Source: JAAYED01 sp040772225
GTDB taxonomy: Bacteria > Chloroflexota > Anaerolineae > UBA1429
Length of the DNA: 64,000 nucleotides
Direction: 5' to 3'
NCBI GenBank assembly: GCA_040772225.1
Contig: JAXGYO010000002.1
Span: 1,426,001-1,490,000, forward strand
Position 1 is the first letter of the stretch, and each line of letters starts with the position of its first letter. Shown here one piece after another: positions 7,630-15,248 of the stretch. A program made the position numbers and the translations under genes. A model generated the notes under the pieces. That model made no database searches and was not told the DNA's origin. It saw only the letters and a list, made by a program, of their open reading frames with translations.

Positions 7630-7854
7630 ATGACGCATGAGAACATACAGGCTCTCATTGGAACGGCGATTGTAGACACAGAATTCCGTCAGCAGTTGCT
7701 CGAAGACGCTGCCTCTGTGATCGGTGAATTCGGCCTGACTCCCGACGAGGCCAGCGCCGTGCTCGCGGTCAAGGCATCGACCCTCCAGGGTTTCGCCTCT
7801 CAGCTGCATAGCTGGATCGCCAGCAAGAGCAGCGTACCCGTACTGCTCTACTGA
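7630..7854 (+). CDS. Small NHLP/Nif11-like (Os1348-type) protein
   Basis: 74 residues, ATG two bases after the DUF5317 stop, ribosome binding site AAGGGAGA. The N-terminal ~50 residues have the nitrile-hydratase-leader-like pattern: I-x-x-L-I-G-x-A-I-x-D-x-E-F-R-x-x-L-L-x-D-A, then GEFGLTPDEASAVLAV. This resembles the Os1348/Franean1_4349 families of the NHLP clan, some of which are leader peptides of ribosomally made, modified peptides. The tail SKSSVPVLLY contains no Cys but several Ser residues. No modifying enzyme (LanM, YcaO, radical SAM) is visible nearby, so a RiPP role is only a possibility. The tight coupling to DUF5317 is firm. Confidence 0.65.
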   Translation: MTHENIQALIGTAIVDTEFRQQLLEDAASVIGEFGLTPDEASAVLAVKASTLQGFASQLHSWIASKSSVPVLLY

Positions 7855-8014
7855 TCTCACGGCGCCTCGCGAGGTTCTGCGGGACACAGTGCCTGTGGCA
7901 GCTGCGCTGTTACGGACTACTCGCCAACTGGGTCTCCTCCAGCCGCCTCATCCAGCGCCTGTCCCCAGCTTTATGGAGCGACATCCTCTTACGCGATGTC
8001 AGGACCGATCGCCG

Positions 8015-8614
8015 ATGCTGATCGCAACGCACAATCGGGGCAAAATCCGCGAGTACAGGGAGCTCCTCAGAGAGCTGTGCAGCCAGCTTGTCGGGCTCGA
8101 TGATGTGGGCATCACGGAGCAAGCAGAGGAGACCGGTGACAGCTTTGCTGAGAATGCACTGGCCAAGGCGCGAGCTTATGCCCAGTTGAGCGGGCACGTG
8201 ACACTGGCGGACGATTCCGGGCTGGAGGTGGATGCTCTGTGCAAGAGACCGGGGGTCTATTCAGCAAGGTACGGCGGCCCAGGTCTCACAGATGAGCAGC
8301 GCTACCTCAAGCTACTGACGGAGCTAGAAGATCTTGGTGCCGCTGACCGGCGGGCACGCTTTCGATGTGCCATCGCGGTCGCCTGGCCCGACGGACGATG
8401 TGCTCTGACCACCGGCAGCTGCGAAGGTGAGATCGCGTCAGAACCACTGGGCGCCAATGGCTTTGGCTATGATCCGGTGTTCTATATTCCAGAGTATCAA
8501 CGTACCATGGCAGAGCTGCCTGAAACGATCAAGAATAGGATCAGTCACCGCGCGCGGGCAGCCCGCGCTATGGTGGAGCTCCTGAGAAATTGCACGGCGG
8601 GCCCAGAGCTCTGA
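8015..8614 (+). CDS. rdgB: XTP/dITP diphosphatase (non-canonical purine NTP pyrophosphatase)
   Basis: 199 residues from MLIATHNRGKIREY, the invariant RdgB/HAM1 start (T/SxNxxK nucleotide-binding motif). Other family blocks: ETGDSFAENALAKA, LADDSGLEVDAL, PGVYSARYGG, GSCEGEI, GFGYDPVF and the final SHRARA. The enzyme hydrolyses dITP, XTP and ITP to monophosphates, keeping deaminated purines out of DNA and RNA. Further in-frame codons exist upstream but no start there gives family-like sequence. Its 3' end converges on the CBS gene with 32 bases between. Confidence 0.95.
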   Translation: MLIATHNRGKIREYRELLRELCSQLVGLDDVGITEQAEETGDSFAENALAKARAYAQLSGHVTLADDSGLEVDALCKRPGVYSARYGGPGLTDEQRYLKLLTELEDLGAADRRARFRCAIAVAWPDGRCALTTGSCEGEIASEPLGANGFGYDPVFYIPEYQRTMAELPETIKNRISHRARAARAMVELLRNCTAGPEL

Positions 8615-8646
8615 CCCGCTGCACAACGTCACTTTCTGATGACCCG

Positions 8647-9294
8647 CTACTTGGTCTCGCGAATGTCGACTATCTCCGCCTCAAGCTGGTCTACGATCTC
8701 CTCGATCTCCTCGTGCGTGATTCCCTGAATCTTGATCACCAACTCGCGATTCGTCGGGTCGTCGCCCCAAAAAGTGCCCAGTGCGACGATATCGGCGCCC
8801 CGGGCGGTGATCGCCGCCGCAACCTTTGCCAGCATGCCACGCTGATCGGGCACTTTGAGTGTGACGCGCGTGCCCCACTCGCGAGCACCGAGTAGCTCCA
8901 AAAAGACCTTGAACAGGTCGCTCTCGGTGATCATACCAACCAGCTTATCGTTGCGCATCACCGGAAGACCGCCGATGTTGTTATCGGCCATGATCCGGGC
9001 CGCTTCCTCTAGAGAAGTGTCTTCACTGACGGTCACCACATCGCGCGTCATCAGGCTCTCTACGGTGATGCGGGAGACGAGATAGTTCAGCTCATAGACG
9101 CTAAGGCTGGTAGCTGGCGACGGCGACGCATAAAGCAGATCTTTTTCCAGGACGATGCCAACCAGCTTATCTTCCTTATTCACTACCGGTAGACGCCTGA
9201 CCTTTTCGTCGTGCATGACCCTCAGGGCATCGTGCAAAGACATATCAGGTCGAATGGTGATTGGGTGCCGCGACATACGTTCCTTAACGAGCAT
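8647..9294 (-). CDS. CBS-domain pair with C-terminal ACT domain
   Basis: 215 residues, ATG preceded by a strong AGGAGGA site. Residues 1-60 and 75-130 are two CBS repeats (MLVKERMSRHPITIRPDMSL.., then SLMTRDVVTVSEDTSLEEA..NIGGLPVM). The last ~70 residues are an ACT-like fold (TRVTLKVPDQRGMLAKVAAA..GADIVALG). The same architecture occurs in AcuB-like proteins. CBS pairs bind adenine nucleotides and ACT domains bind amino acids or other small ligands, so this is probably a soluble metabolic sensor; the partner is not identifiable here. Transcribed alone and divergently from the flavin reductase-like gene. Confidence 0.85.
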   Translation of the reverse strand: MLVKERMSRHPITIRPDMSLHDALRVMHDEKVRRLPVVNKEDKLVGIVLEKDLLYASPSPATSLSVYELNYLVSRITVESLMTRDVVTVSEDTSLEEAARIMADNNIGGLPVMRNDKLVGMITESDLFKVFLELLGAREWGTRVTLKVPDQRGMLAKVAAAITARGADIVALGTFWGDDPTNRELVIKIQGITHEEIEEIVDQLEAEIVDIRETK

Positions 9295-9399
9295 CGGAGT
9301 TCCTCCTGAGAGCACGTCTCTGTGCTGAGATACCCGAAAACCGTGATAGCCGCCGATCAAGCGAGGTGACAGGCACAGCCCTGCCATCTGATTGTGAGA

Positions 9400-9428
9400 A
9401 TTATAGCCTCAGCAAAGGGCGTTGTCGA
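9400..9428 (-). promoter_or_regulatory. Promoter of the CBS-ACT gene
   Basis: On the minus strand: TCGACA (9428-9423), 17-bp spacer, TATAAT (9405-9400). The transcript would have a ~100-base leader before the ATG at 9294. It lies back to back with the promoter at 9459-9487. Confidence 0.65.
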
Positions 9429-9458
9429 GCATCAGCGGGCGTCTGGAAGGCAGATATC

Positions 9459-9487
9459 TTGACACCCCCATCTGGTTATGCCATACT
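9459..9487 (+). promoter_or_regulatory. Promoter of the flavin reductase-like gene, giving a leaderless or nearly leaderless mRNA
   Basis: TTGACA (9459-9464), 17-bp spacer, CATACT (9482-9487). Transcription would begin near 9494, only ~3 bases before the ATG at 9497, so the mRNA would lack a Shine-Dalgarno site unless the GTG at 9512 (preceded by GGGGG) is the real start. Confidence 0.65.
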
Positions 9488-9496
9488 CGTTCACCA

Positions 9497-10066
9497 ATGG
9501 GGGTAACACGTGTGAAACGAGAGGTCCCACTACAGATTGCGCACAGGCTGCTCGCGGGCAGGCCCACGTGCCTCCTCACCACGCGTTATCGCGGGCAGGA
9601 CAATGTAATGACCTTGTCCTGGACCTGTCCGATCAGCCTCGAGCCACCTCTGATTGTGCTGGCCATTCACCCATCGCGCTACACACACGACCTGCTCGAA
9701 AGAGCCCAGGAGTGTGTCCTCAACATCCCTGCACGGCCACTGGCTGAGCACCTTGAGCTGTTCGGGACCCGTTCCGGCGCAGACATGAACAAGCTCGAGG
9801 CCAGTGAGTTGGACGTTGAGGCGGGCCGCAGAGTAGATGCGCTGTGGATCGCCGCGTGTCTCGCACATATCGAGTGTGCAGTAGTAGACCGCATGACGCC
9901 GGGAGATCACTCACTGTTTGTGGTCCAGGTCGTTGGAGCCTGGGCGGAGGACGAGGCCTTTGCAGGCTGCTGGCGTGTTCAGGGTCAACCTGAGGATCTT
10001 TTGCCCCTTACACATCTGGGAGGGGCAGTGTTCGGCCTGCTGGGCTCAGAGATCAAGCTATCATGA
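9497..10066 (+). CDS. Flavin reductase-like (FMN-binding split-barrel) protein
   Basis: 189 residues from ATG 9497. Family blocks of the flavin-reductase/DIM6 type are visible: RPTCLLTTRYRGQDNVMTLSW at 24-44, PPLIVLAIHPSRYTHDLL, ECVLNIPARPLAEHL, a D-x-N-K-L-E segment, and a late HSLFVVQVVGAW. Members bind FMN and either reduce it or use it for other redox chemistry; the substrate cannot be read from sequence. An alternative start is GTG 9512 (VKREVPLQIAHRLL), which has a purine-rich stretch before it. Monocistronic and divergent from the CBS gene. Confidence 0.82.
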   Translation: MGVTRVKREVPLQIAHRLLAGRPTCLLTTRYRGQDNVMTLSWTCPISLEPPLIVLAIHPSRYTHDLLERAQECVLNIPARPLAEHLELFGTRSGADMNKLEASELDVEAGRRVDALWIAACLAHIECAVVDRMTPGDHSLFVVQVVGAWAEDEAFAGCWRVQGQPEDLLPLTHLGGAVFGLLGSEIKLS

Positions 10067-10234
10067 CTTTTGGACGGATGACCTGAGGGACGTGTGTAAA
10101 GCCATATTACTGGACTAGAATGGCAGCCACCGCCACCCGACAGGCATGTGTGATGAAAAGAAGTGGGCTTACGGACACCACCAGACATTGAGAGCAGTGA
10201 CGTTTTCTGGGACCTTGCCGCCACACCTTTGGGA

Positions 10235-10762
10235 ATGGTGATAACCTTGACCCCGATCCTGACCGCAAATGCCTTTGACGTAGTAACGCACAGCCCCGCA
10301 CAGACTTTTGCCATCGGCAGGCGGCTGGGCCAGTTGCTGAAGCCTGGTGACGTGGTCTGCCTGGAGGGCGAGCTGGGAACCGGCAAGACCTGCCTTACGC
10401 AAGGTATTGGTGCGGGTCTCGGCGTCGCTGGCGTGATCAACAGCCCAACTTTTGTCTTTGTCAACGAGTACCCGCCAGCCTCGACGGGCCCGTGCCTCTA
10501 TCATATCGACCTCTATCGGGTCTCGAGCTATCTCGAGATCCTCGGCCTTGGCCTCGAAGACTATATCTACGGCGACGGCGTCACCGTGATAGAGTGGGCG
10601 GACAGAGCCAGAGATGCTATCCCGGCGGACCGCCTTTGGATTACGCTTGACTATACCGATCACATGAAGCGCTCCCTGATCTTTGAGGCTAGCGGGGCAC
10701 ACTACCTTGAGATGGTCACCGCTCTCAGGCACGATGTGCACGGTTCGCGCCAGGGTGACTGA
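10235..10762 (+). CDS. tsaE: tRNA threonylcarbamoyladenosine biosynthesis ATPase TsaE
   Basis: 175 residues. P-loop GELGTGKTCLTQGIGAGLG at about 46-64, then INSPTFVFVNEYP, YHIDLYRV and VIEWADRA, the standard TsaE order. TsaE hydrolyses ATP to cycle the TsaBD complex that makes t6A37 in ANN-decoding tRNAs. The start is uncertain: an in-frame GTG at 10163 would add 24 residues, but the ATG at 10235 gives a family-like length. The downstream genes tsaB and rimI form the usual tsaE-tsaB-rimI cluster; tsaD is not in the window. Confidence 0.93.
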   Translation: MVITLTPILTANAFDVVTHSPAQTFAIGRRLGQLLKPGDVVCLEGELGTGKTCLTQGIGAGLGVAGVINSPTFVFVNEYPPASTGPCLYHIDLYRVSSYLEILGLGLEDYIYGDGVTVIEWADRARDAIPADRLWITLDYTDHMKRSLIFEASGAHYLEMVTALRHDVHGSRQGD

Positions 10763-10774
10763 CGAGGAGACGAA

Positions 10775-11452
10775 ATGATACTGGCCATCGATACAGCCAC
10801 AAGGATGGCGAGCATCGCGCTTTACGATGCTACTGGCGTGCTTGCTGAGGAGACCTGGCGCTCGCGTAACAACCATTCGGTTGAGCTGATGCCGGCAGTG
10901 ACGCGGCTGGTGGAGAGGCAGCAAAAAGCACTGAGCGATATCAGCGGCGTGGCGGTATCTCTGGGGCCCGGTTCCTTTACCGGGCTGCGCATTGGATTGA
11001 GCCTGGCCAAGGGGCTGTGTCTCGCATTACAGGTGCCCCTTATTGGTGTCCCCACGTTGCAGGTGACGGCCTATGCCGCAGGGGATCCTGGCTGCCCCAT
11101 TCTGGCAATAGCCGAAGCCGGGCGTGGCCGCATCTGTGTGGGCAAGTTTGCCTACAGTGACGGGCTACCCGAGATGCAGGGAGACATCACCCTGCACCGC
11201 GCTACCGAATGGAGCCCCGACCTCGCAGACTATGTGCTGATCACAGGCGAGATCGATCCCGCTCTGGCAGACCGCCTCGCCGCAATCCCTGGTGCCGAGA
11301 GACTGTCCATCGTCTCCCCTGCGGGCACCGTCCGACGAGCCGGCTTTCTGGCAGAGCTTGCCTGGGATCGATTCCAGAATGGCGAGAGTGACGATCTGGA
11401 CACGTTGGAGCCTCTCTACACACTGCAACCGCTATCCGGCCAGGGCAACTGA
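10775..11452 (+). CDS. tsaB: tRNA threonylcarbamoyladenosine biosynthesis protein TsaB
   Basis: 225 residues, ATG after GAGGAGACGAA. Begins MILAIDTATRMASIAL and has SLGPGSFTGLRIGLSLAKG at about 69-87, both hallmarks of TsaB of the ASKHA fold. TsaB is the catalytically inactive partner that dimerises with TsaD and recruits TsaE for t6A synthesis. It lies 12 bases after tsaE and 6 before rimI, so it is clearly in the same operon. Confidence 0.95.
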   Translation: MILAIDTATRMASIALYDATGVLAEETWRSRNNHSVELMPAVTRLVERQQKALSDISGVAVSLGPGSFTGLRIGLSLAKGLCLALQVPLIGVPTLQVTAYAAGDPGCPILAIAEAGRGRICVGKFAYSDGLPEMQGDITLHRATEWSPDLADYVLITGEIDPALADRLAAIPGAERLSIVSPAGTVRRAGFLAELAWDRFQNGESDDLDTLEPLYTLQPLSGQGN

Positions 11453-11458
11453 CGAACA

Positions 11459-12091
11459 ATGGATCTCGGAGATTTGCCCTATACGCTAGAGACCATGTGT
11501 CTCGACGATATCCCCACGGTGGCGCTGCTTGAGAAGCAGATATTCCCCACTCCATGGTCCGCCGAGGCATTTCGCCAGGAACTCACCTATCATCCCAGCG
11601 CGACCTATCTCGTGCTCCGGTATACAGATCAGGCTGCCTTGCGCCAGCGTTTCCCCAGGCGCCCGTGGAGCGGCCCCGAGGATCCCAGCCTGCTGGGCTA
11701 TGGCGGCTTGTGGCAGGTGATAGAGCAGTCTCATATCAGTACGCTGGCCGTCCGTCCGCTTTGGCGCGGGCGAGGTCTCGGTGAACTGCTCTTTGCATCG
11801 CTCATAGAACAGGCCATCGCCGCACAGGCGACTGAACTAACGCTGGAGGTCAGGGTCAGCAACCTTACCGCACAAAACCTCTATGCCAAGTACGGACTAC
11901 AAGTCGCCGGCCGCCGCCGGCGATACTATCCAGACAATCATGAGGATGCCTGGATCATGTGCTCGCCACCTTTGCAGACCGAAACGTACCGCGCGGCCTT
12001 CTCGGACCTGACCGGTCGCTTGCGGCGGCGGCTACTCATGATACCGCACCACATCCCGAACAGTCTCAGCCCTGAGATGAAAGAGACCTAG
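11459..12091 (+). CDS. rimI: Ribosomal protein alanine N-acetyltransferase-like GNAT protein
   Basis: 210 residues. GNAT fold with an acetyl-CoA loop V-R-P-L-W-R-G-R-G-L-G-E-L-L (about 98-111), the strand EVRVSNLTAQNLYAKYGL, and the RimI ending RRRYYPDNHEDAWIM. RimI acetylates the N-terminal alanine of ribosomal protein S18. It is longer than the ~150-residue norm by an insert at about 60-80 (RQRFPRRPWSGPEDPS) and by ~35 C-terminal residues. Position directly after tsaB is the common tsaB-rimI arrangement. Exact substrate unproven. Confidence 0.87.
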   Translation: MDLGDLPYTLETMCLDDIPTVALLEKQIFPTPWSAEAFRQELTYHPSATYLVLRYTDQAALRQRFPRRPWSGPEDPSLLGYGGLWQVIEQSHISTLAVRPLWRGRGLGELLFASLIEQAIAAQATELTLEVRVSNLTAQNLYAKYGLQVAGRRRRYYPDNHEDAWIMCSPPLQTETYRAAFSDLTGRLRRRLLMIPHHIPNSLSPEMKET

Positions 12092-12099
12092 GCCAAAAG

Positions 12100-12882
12100 A
12101 TGACAACCCCGAATCCGTCCGAGCGCACCATTCTGATCACCAACGATGACGGCATCGCCTCTGCTGGGCTGCGCGAGCTTGCCACCGCGCTGGCCACAGT
12201 CGGGAAACTGGCCATCATCGCCCCGGAACATAACTGGTCGGCTTCCGGACACTCCAAGACCATGCACAAGCCGCTGCGGGTTACCCCGGCGCACCTGTCC
12301 GACGGAAGGCCAGCGCTGGCCGCCAGCGGATCGCCGTCAGACTGTGTTGCTCTGGCACTCCTGGGCCTATTGGAGGAGCGGCCAGCACTGGTCGTTTCAG
12401 GCATCAACCAGGGTGCCAATGTGGGGCACGATCTCACATACTCGGGCACGGTCTCCGCTGCGATGGAAGCGGTGATCGCAGGCATACCGGCGATTGCTGT
12501 CTCTCTGGACAGCTTTGAGAGCCAGCACTATGAGGTGGCGGCGGCCTTTGCTGCACGCCTGGCAACCAGGTTACTGAGAGAGCCGGCGGAGAGACCGCTG
12601 CTCCTCAACGTCAATGTACCGGCCCTGCCCGCGGATGAAATCAAGGGTGTTCAGGTTACCCGTTTGGGCCAGAGGCTCTACCGCGATGAACTGGTGCATC
12701 GCTCGGATCCGCGAGGCCGCTCATACTACTGGATCGGCGGCGACCCGCCAGTGGGTGTCCCTGAGGAAGGTACCGACATCGGCGCCTTGAGTCTCGGCTA
12801 CATCTCTGTAACGCCGGTTGCCCTGGATTTGACCGACAGGGCGGGGCTTGAGACGCTGCGACAGTGGGATCTCGGTATCTGA
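12100..12882 (+). CDS. surE: 5'/3'-nucleotidase SurE
   Basis: 260 residues. The metal-binding motif ITNDDGI (13-19), then APEHNWSASGHS, SGINQGANVGHDLTYSGTVS (about 104-123) and AMEAVIAGIPAIAVS are unmistakable for SurE. The enzyme dephosphorylates nucleoside 5' and 3' monophosphates using a divalent metal. It starts eight bases after rimI and is probably the last gene of the tsaE operon. The end (GYISVTPVALDLTDRAGL) is complete. Confidence 0.95.
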   Translation: MTTPNPSERTILITNDDGIASAGLRELATALATVGKLAIIAPEHNWSASGHSKTMHKPLRVTPAHLSDGRPALAASGSPSDCVALALLGLLEERPALVVSGINQGANVGHDLTYSGTVSAAMEAVIAGIPAIAVSLDSFESQHYEVAAAFAARLATRLLREPAERPLLLNVNVPALPADEIKGVQVTRLGQRLYRDELVHRSDPRGRSYYWIGGDPPVGVPEEGTDIGALSLGYISVTPVALDLTDRAGLETLRQWDLGI

Positions 12883-12986
12883 CAGGTCCCTGGAAGCGGG
12901 CTGAGACAACACATCAGGTACGCTGTAACGCGACGCCAGGTTGATCGAGGCCACCCGCGGTTGGTGAGTCGTGTCTCGCGCCAGGA

Positions 12987-13193
12987 TCACTGGCCGCTGA
13001 CCGACACCATACTCCCGCAGTAGCGCAGCAACGGGATGATTATCGCGGCAGCCAGAGCGACATACAGCCATACCTGAGACATGCGTTGAGGATTGCGCTT
13101 CTTTGCCGGTTCCGGCTTGGGCAGCGGCGTGTCACAGCGCCAGCAGACCTTGCGATCTTCAGGGTTATACACGCCACACTTGGGACATTCCAT
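12987..13193 (-). CDS. Small zinc-ribbon membrane protein
   Basis: 68 residues from MECPKCGVYNPEDRKVCWR, preceded at a slightly long distance by GAGGAG. Residues 3-22 hold a CxxC-x(12)-CxxC zinc ribbon (MECPKCG..VCWRCDTPLP). A short basic Pro/Lys linker leads to one transmembrane segment (VWLYVALAAAIIIPLL, about 43-58). Zinc-ribbon plus one membrane helix is frequent in uncharacterised small proteins; function unknown. Convergent with surE and divergent from the nuclease-family gene. Confidence 0.75.
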   Translation of the reverse strand: MECPKCGVYNPEDRKVCWRCDTPLPKPEPAKKRNPQRMSQVWLYVALAAAIIIPLLRYCGSMVSVSGQ

Positions 13194-13301
13194 GGGACTC
13201 TCGCTCCTCTGCAACTGCTATGCAGCCCGATTATAGCCTTGCCGCTTGCCCTCCTGCAACCGTCGTGAACCGGGCCGTGCGCCAGTGGCAGGCAAGAGCC
13301 A

Positions 13302-13330
13302 TTGGCGGTCACCCCTCGCTGTGTTATAAT
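13302..13330 (+). promoter_or_regulatory. Promoter of the BFN-dnaB operon
   Basis: TTGGCG (13302-13307), 17-bp spacer, TATAAT (13325-13330), about 43 bases before the ATG at 13373. The six genes downstream are same-strand with short gaps or overlaps, so this may serve BFN, dnaB, the DnaD-like gene and beyond. Confidence 0.75.
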
Positions 13331-13372
13331 GCCCTCGATGGTCATGCAAGAGAATCAGAGGATCTTCGCGAG

Positions 13373-13873
13373 ATGATCGAGCTAGAGGTCTATTCGGTCC
13401 TATACAGCCTTCTGTCGCGACATCGCGTCGTCCTGCTAAAAGAAACCCAGGGCGAGCGGTTCCTGCCCATATGGATCGGCCAACACGAGTCCGAGGCCAT
13501 CGCCATGCATTTGCAGGGCGCTATGGTCCCCCGGCCCTTGACGCATGACCTGCTCCGCTCTGTGATCATGCAACTCGGAGGGCAGCTGGACTATGTGCTG
13601 ATCAATGACCTGGTGAACGGGACATTCTTTGCGCAGCTGGCCATCTCTAGCGGTGACGCTCTTACATTCATCGATTCCCGTCCCAGCGATGCCATCGCTC
13701 TGGCAGTTCGGATGGGTGCCCCGATTTACGCCGAGCCGGATGTCCTGACCAAGGCTGGGATTCAGGCGTCGCCTGACATACGCGAACAGGCAGAGGACAC
13801 CCTGGACGGATTGGATGTTTTTCGCGACTTTGTCGACACGCTCGGCCTCGACGAGAACGAACCGGAAGAGTAA
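13373..13873 (+). CDS. Bifunctional nuclease (BFN/DUF151) family protein
   Basis: 166 residues starting MIELEVYSVLYSLLSRHRVV, after AGAGGATCTTCGCGAG. The DUF151 blocks are present: LLKETQGERFLPIWIGQHES, AIAMHLQG, PRPLTHDLLRSVI, and the signature SRPSDAIALAVRMGAPIYA. Plant homologues have DNase/RNase activity and bacterial ones are often annotated as bifunctional nucleases, but the biochemical role in bacteria is poorly established. The acidic tail (GLDENEPEE) is typical. Eight bases separate it from dnaB. Confidence 0.9.
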   Translation: MIELEVYSVLYSLLSRHRVVLLKETQGERFLPIWIGQHESEAIAMHLQGAMVPRPLTHDLLRSVIMQLGGQLDYVLINDLVNGTFFAQLAISSGDALTFIDSRPSDAIALAVRMGAPIYAEPDVLTKAGIQASPDIREQAEDTLDGLDVFRDFVDTLGLDENEPEE

Positions 13874-13880
13874 ATAGCCC

Positions 13881-15248
13881 ATGGCAGACCGCCTCCCGCC
13901 ACAGAATATCGAGGCCGAGCAGTCAGTCCTCGGCAGCTTGCTGATTGATCCCGATGCGGTGATCAAGATAGCGACCTTTCTTCAGCCCGAAGACTTTTAC
14001 CGCGAAACGCACCAGATGATCTATGCTGCTATCCTGGGGCTGCACGAACGCCGCCTTCCGGCAGATTATGTCACCCTTGTAGATGATCTCACGCGACTGG
14101 ATCAGCTGGAAGTGGTCGGCGGCGCCAGCTACCTCATCTCGCTGATTAACAACGTGCCGACCTCGATCCACGTAGAGCACTATGCCCACATTGTGGAGCG
14201 CAGCGCCGTGATGCGCCGCCTGATCAGCGCAGCCGGACAGATCGCCTCTCTGGCCTATCGCGATCAGGGTGAGATCGACGAGGTCATCGATCAAGCCGAG
14301 CAGATCCTCTTTGAGGTGTCCCACAGACGCGTGAGCAAGTCGCTGGTACCGATCAAAGAGGTCGTGCGCCAGTATTATGAGCGCATCGAATTCCTGGTAG
14401 AGCATCAGGATGAGACCATGGGAGTTCCCACAGGGCTCGTCGATCTGGATCGTCTGCTCGGAGGCTTGCAGCCTTCGGATCTCATCATCATCGCTTCACG
14501 ACCGGGCGTGGGCAAGAGCAGCCTGGCACTCACCATGGCCGCAAACGCGGCACTCAAAGCCGACTCGGTGGTGGCCATTTTCACAATGGAGATGCCCGCC
14601 GAGCAGCTGGTGCAGCGCATGATCTCATCCCGCACGGGGATCGATGCGCAAAACCTGCGCCTGGGCCACATCGCCGATACGCAGTGGGACCAGATCACCC
14701 AGGCCAGTAGCGTACTCTCAGAGGCAGCGATATTCATCGACGACACGCCCTCGCCTACCCCGATGGAGATACGCACCAAGGCCCGGCGGCTGGCGGCCGA
14801 GTTCGACCTGGACCTGATCATTATCGACTATCTGCAGTTGATGCAGGCCGGGTCGCGCCAGAGTGAAAATCGCGTGCAGGAAATATCCTACATTTCGAGA
14901 GCGCTCAAGGGGCTGGCAAGGGAGTTGAACGTCCCGGTCGTGGCCCTATCGCAGCTCTCCCGTGCCGTGGAGAGCCGCCAGGACAGGCGGCCGATCCTGT
15001 CGGACCTGCGAGAAAGTGGCTCTATTGAGCAGGATGCGGATATTGTCATGTTCATCTACCGGGAGGCGATGTACAACGAAGAGTCGGAACGCGCCAACAT
15101 CGCTGACCTCATCGTCGCCAAGCACCGAAATGGTCCGCTGGCCACTGTGTCACTGCACTTTGATTCCAGCACAACCCAATTCTCCAACCTCGAACTGCAC
15201 AGCATGGACGCCGACTTTTTCGGTGACGAGGACTTGATGCCGATATGA
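13881..15248 (+). CDS. dnaB: Replicative DNA helicase DnaB
   Basis: 455 residues, normal length. N-terminal domain begins PPQNIEAEQSVLGSLLIDPD; the RecA-like domain has Walker A SRPGVGKSSLALTMA (about 209-223), Walker B LDLIIIDYLQLM, SRALKGLARELNVPVVALSQ and the arginine-finger region DIVMFIYREAMYNEE. DnaB is the hexameric 5'-3' helicase of the replication fork. Its stop overlaps the following DnaD-like start by four bases (ATGA), and the DnaC/DnaI-like ATPase is the next gene, so helicase and its likely loaders are one operon. Confidence 0.97.
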   Translation: MADRLPPQNIEAEQSVLGSLLIDPDAVIKIATFLQPEDFYRETHQMIYAAILGLHERRLPADYVTLVDDLTRLDQLEVVGGASYLISLINNVPTSIHVEHYAHIVERSAVMRRLISAAGQIASLAYRDQGEIDEVIDQAEQILFEVSHRRVSKSLVPIKEVVRQYYERIEFLVEHQDETMGVPTGLVDLDRLLGGLQPSDLIIIASRPGVGKSSLALTMAANAALKADSVVAIFTMEMPAEQLVQRMISSRTGIDAQNLRLGHIADTQWDQITQASSVLSEAAIFIDDTPSPTPMEIRTKARRLAAEFDLDLIIIDYLQLMQAGSRQSENRVQEISYISRALKGLARELNVPVVALSQLSRAVESRQDRRPILSDLRESGSIEQDADIVMFIYREAMYNEESERANIADLIVAKHRNGPLATVSLHFDSSTTQFSNLELHSMDADFFGDEDLMPI

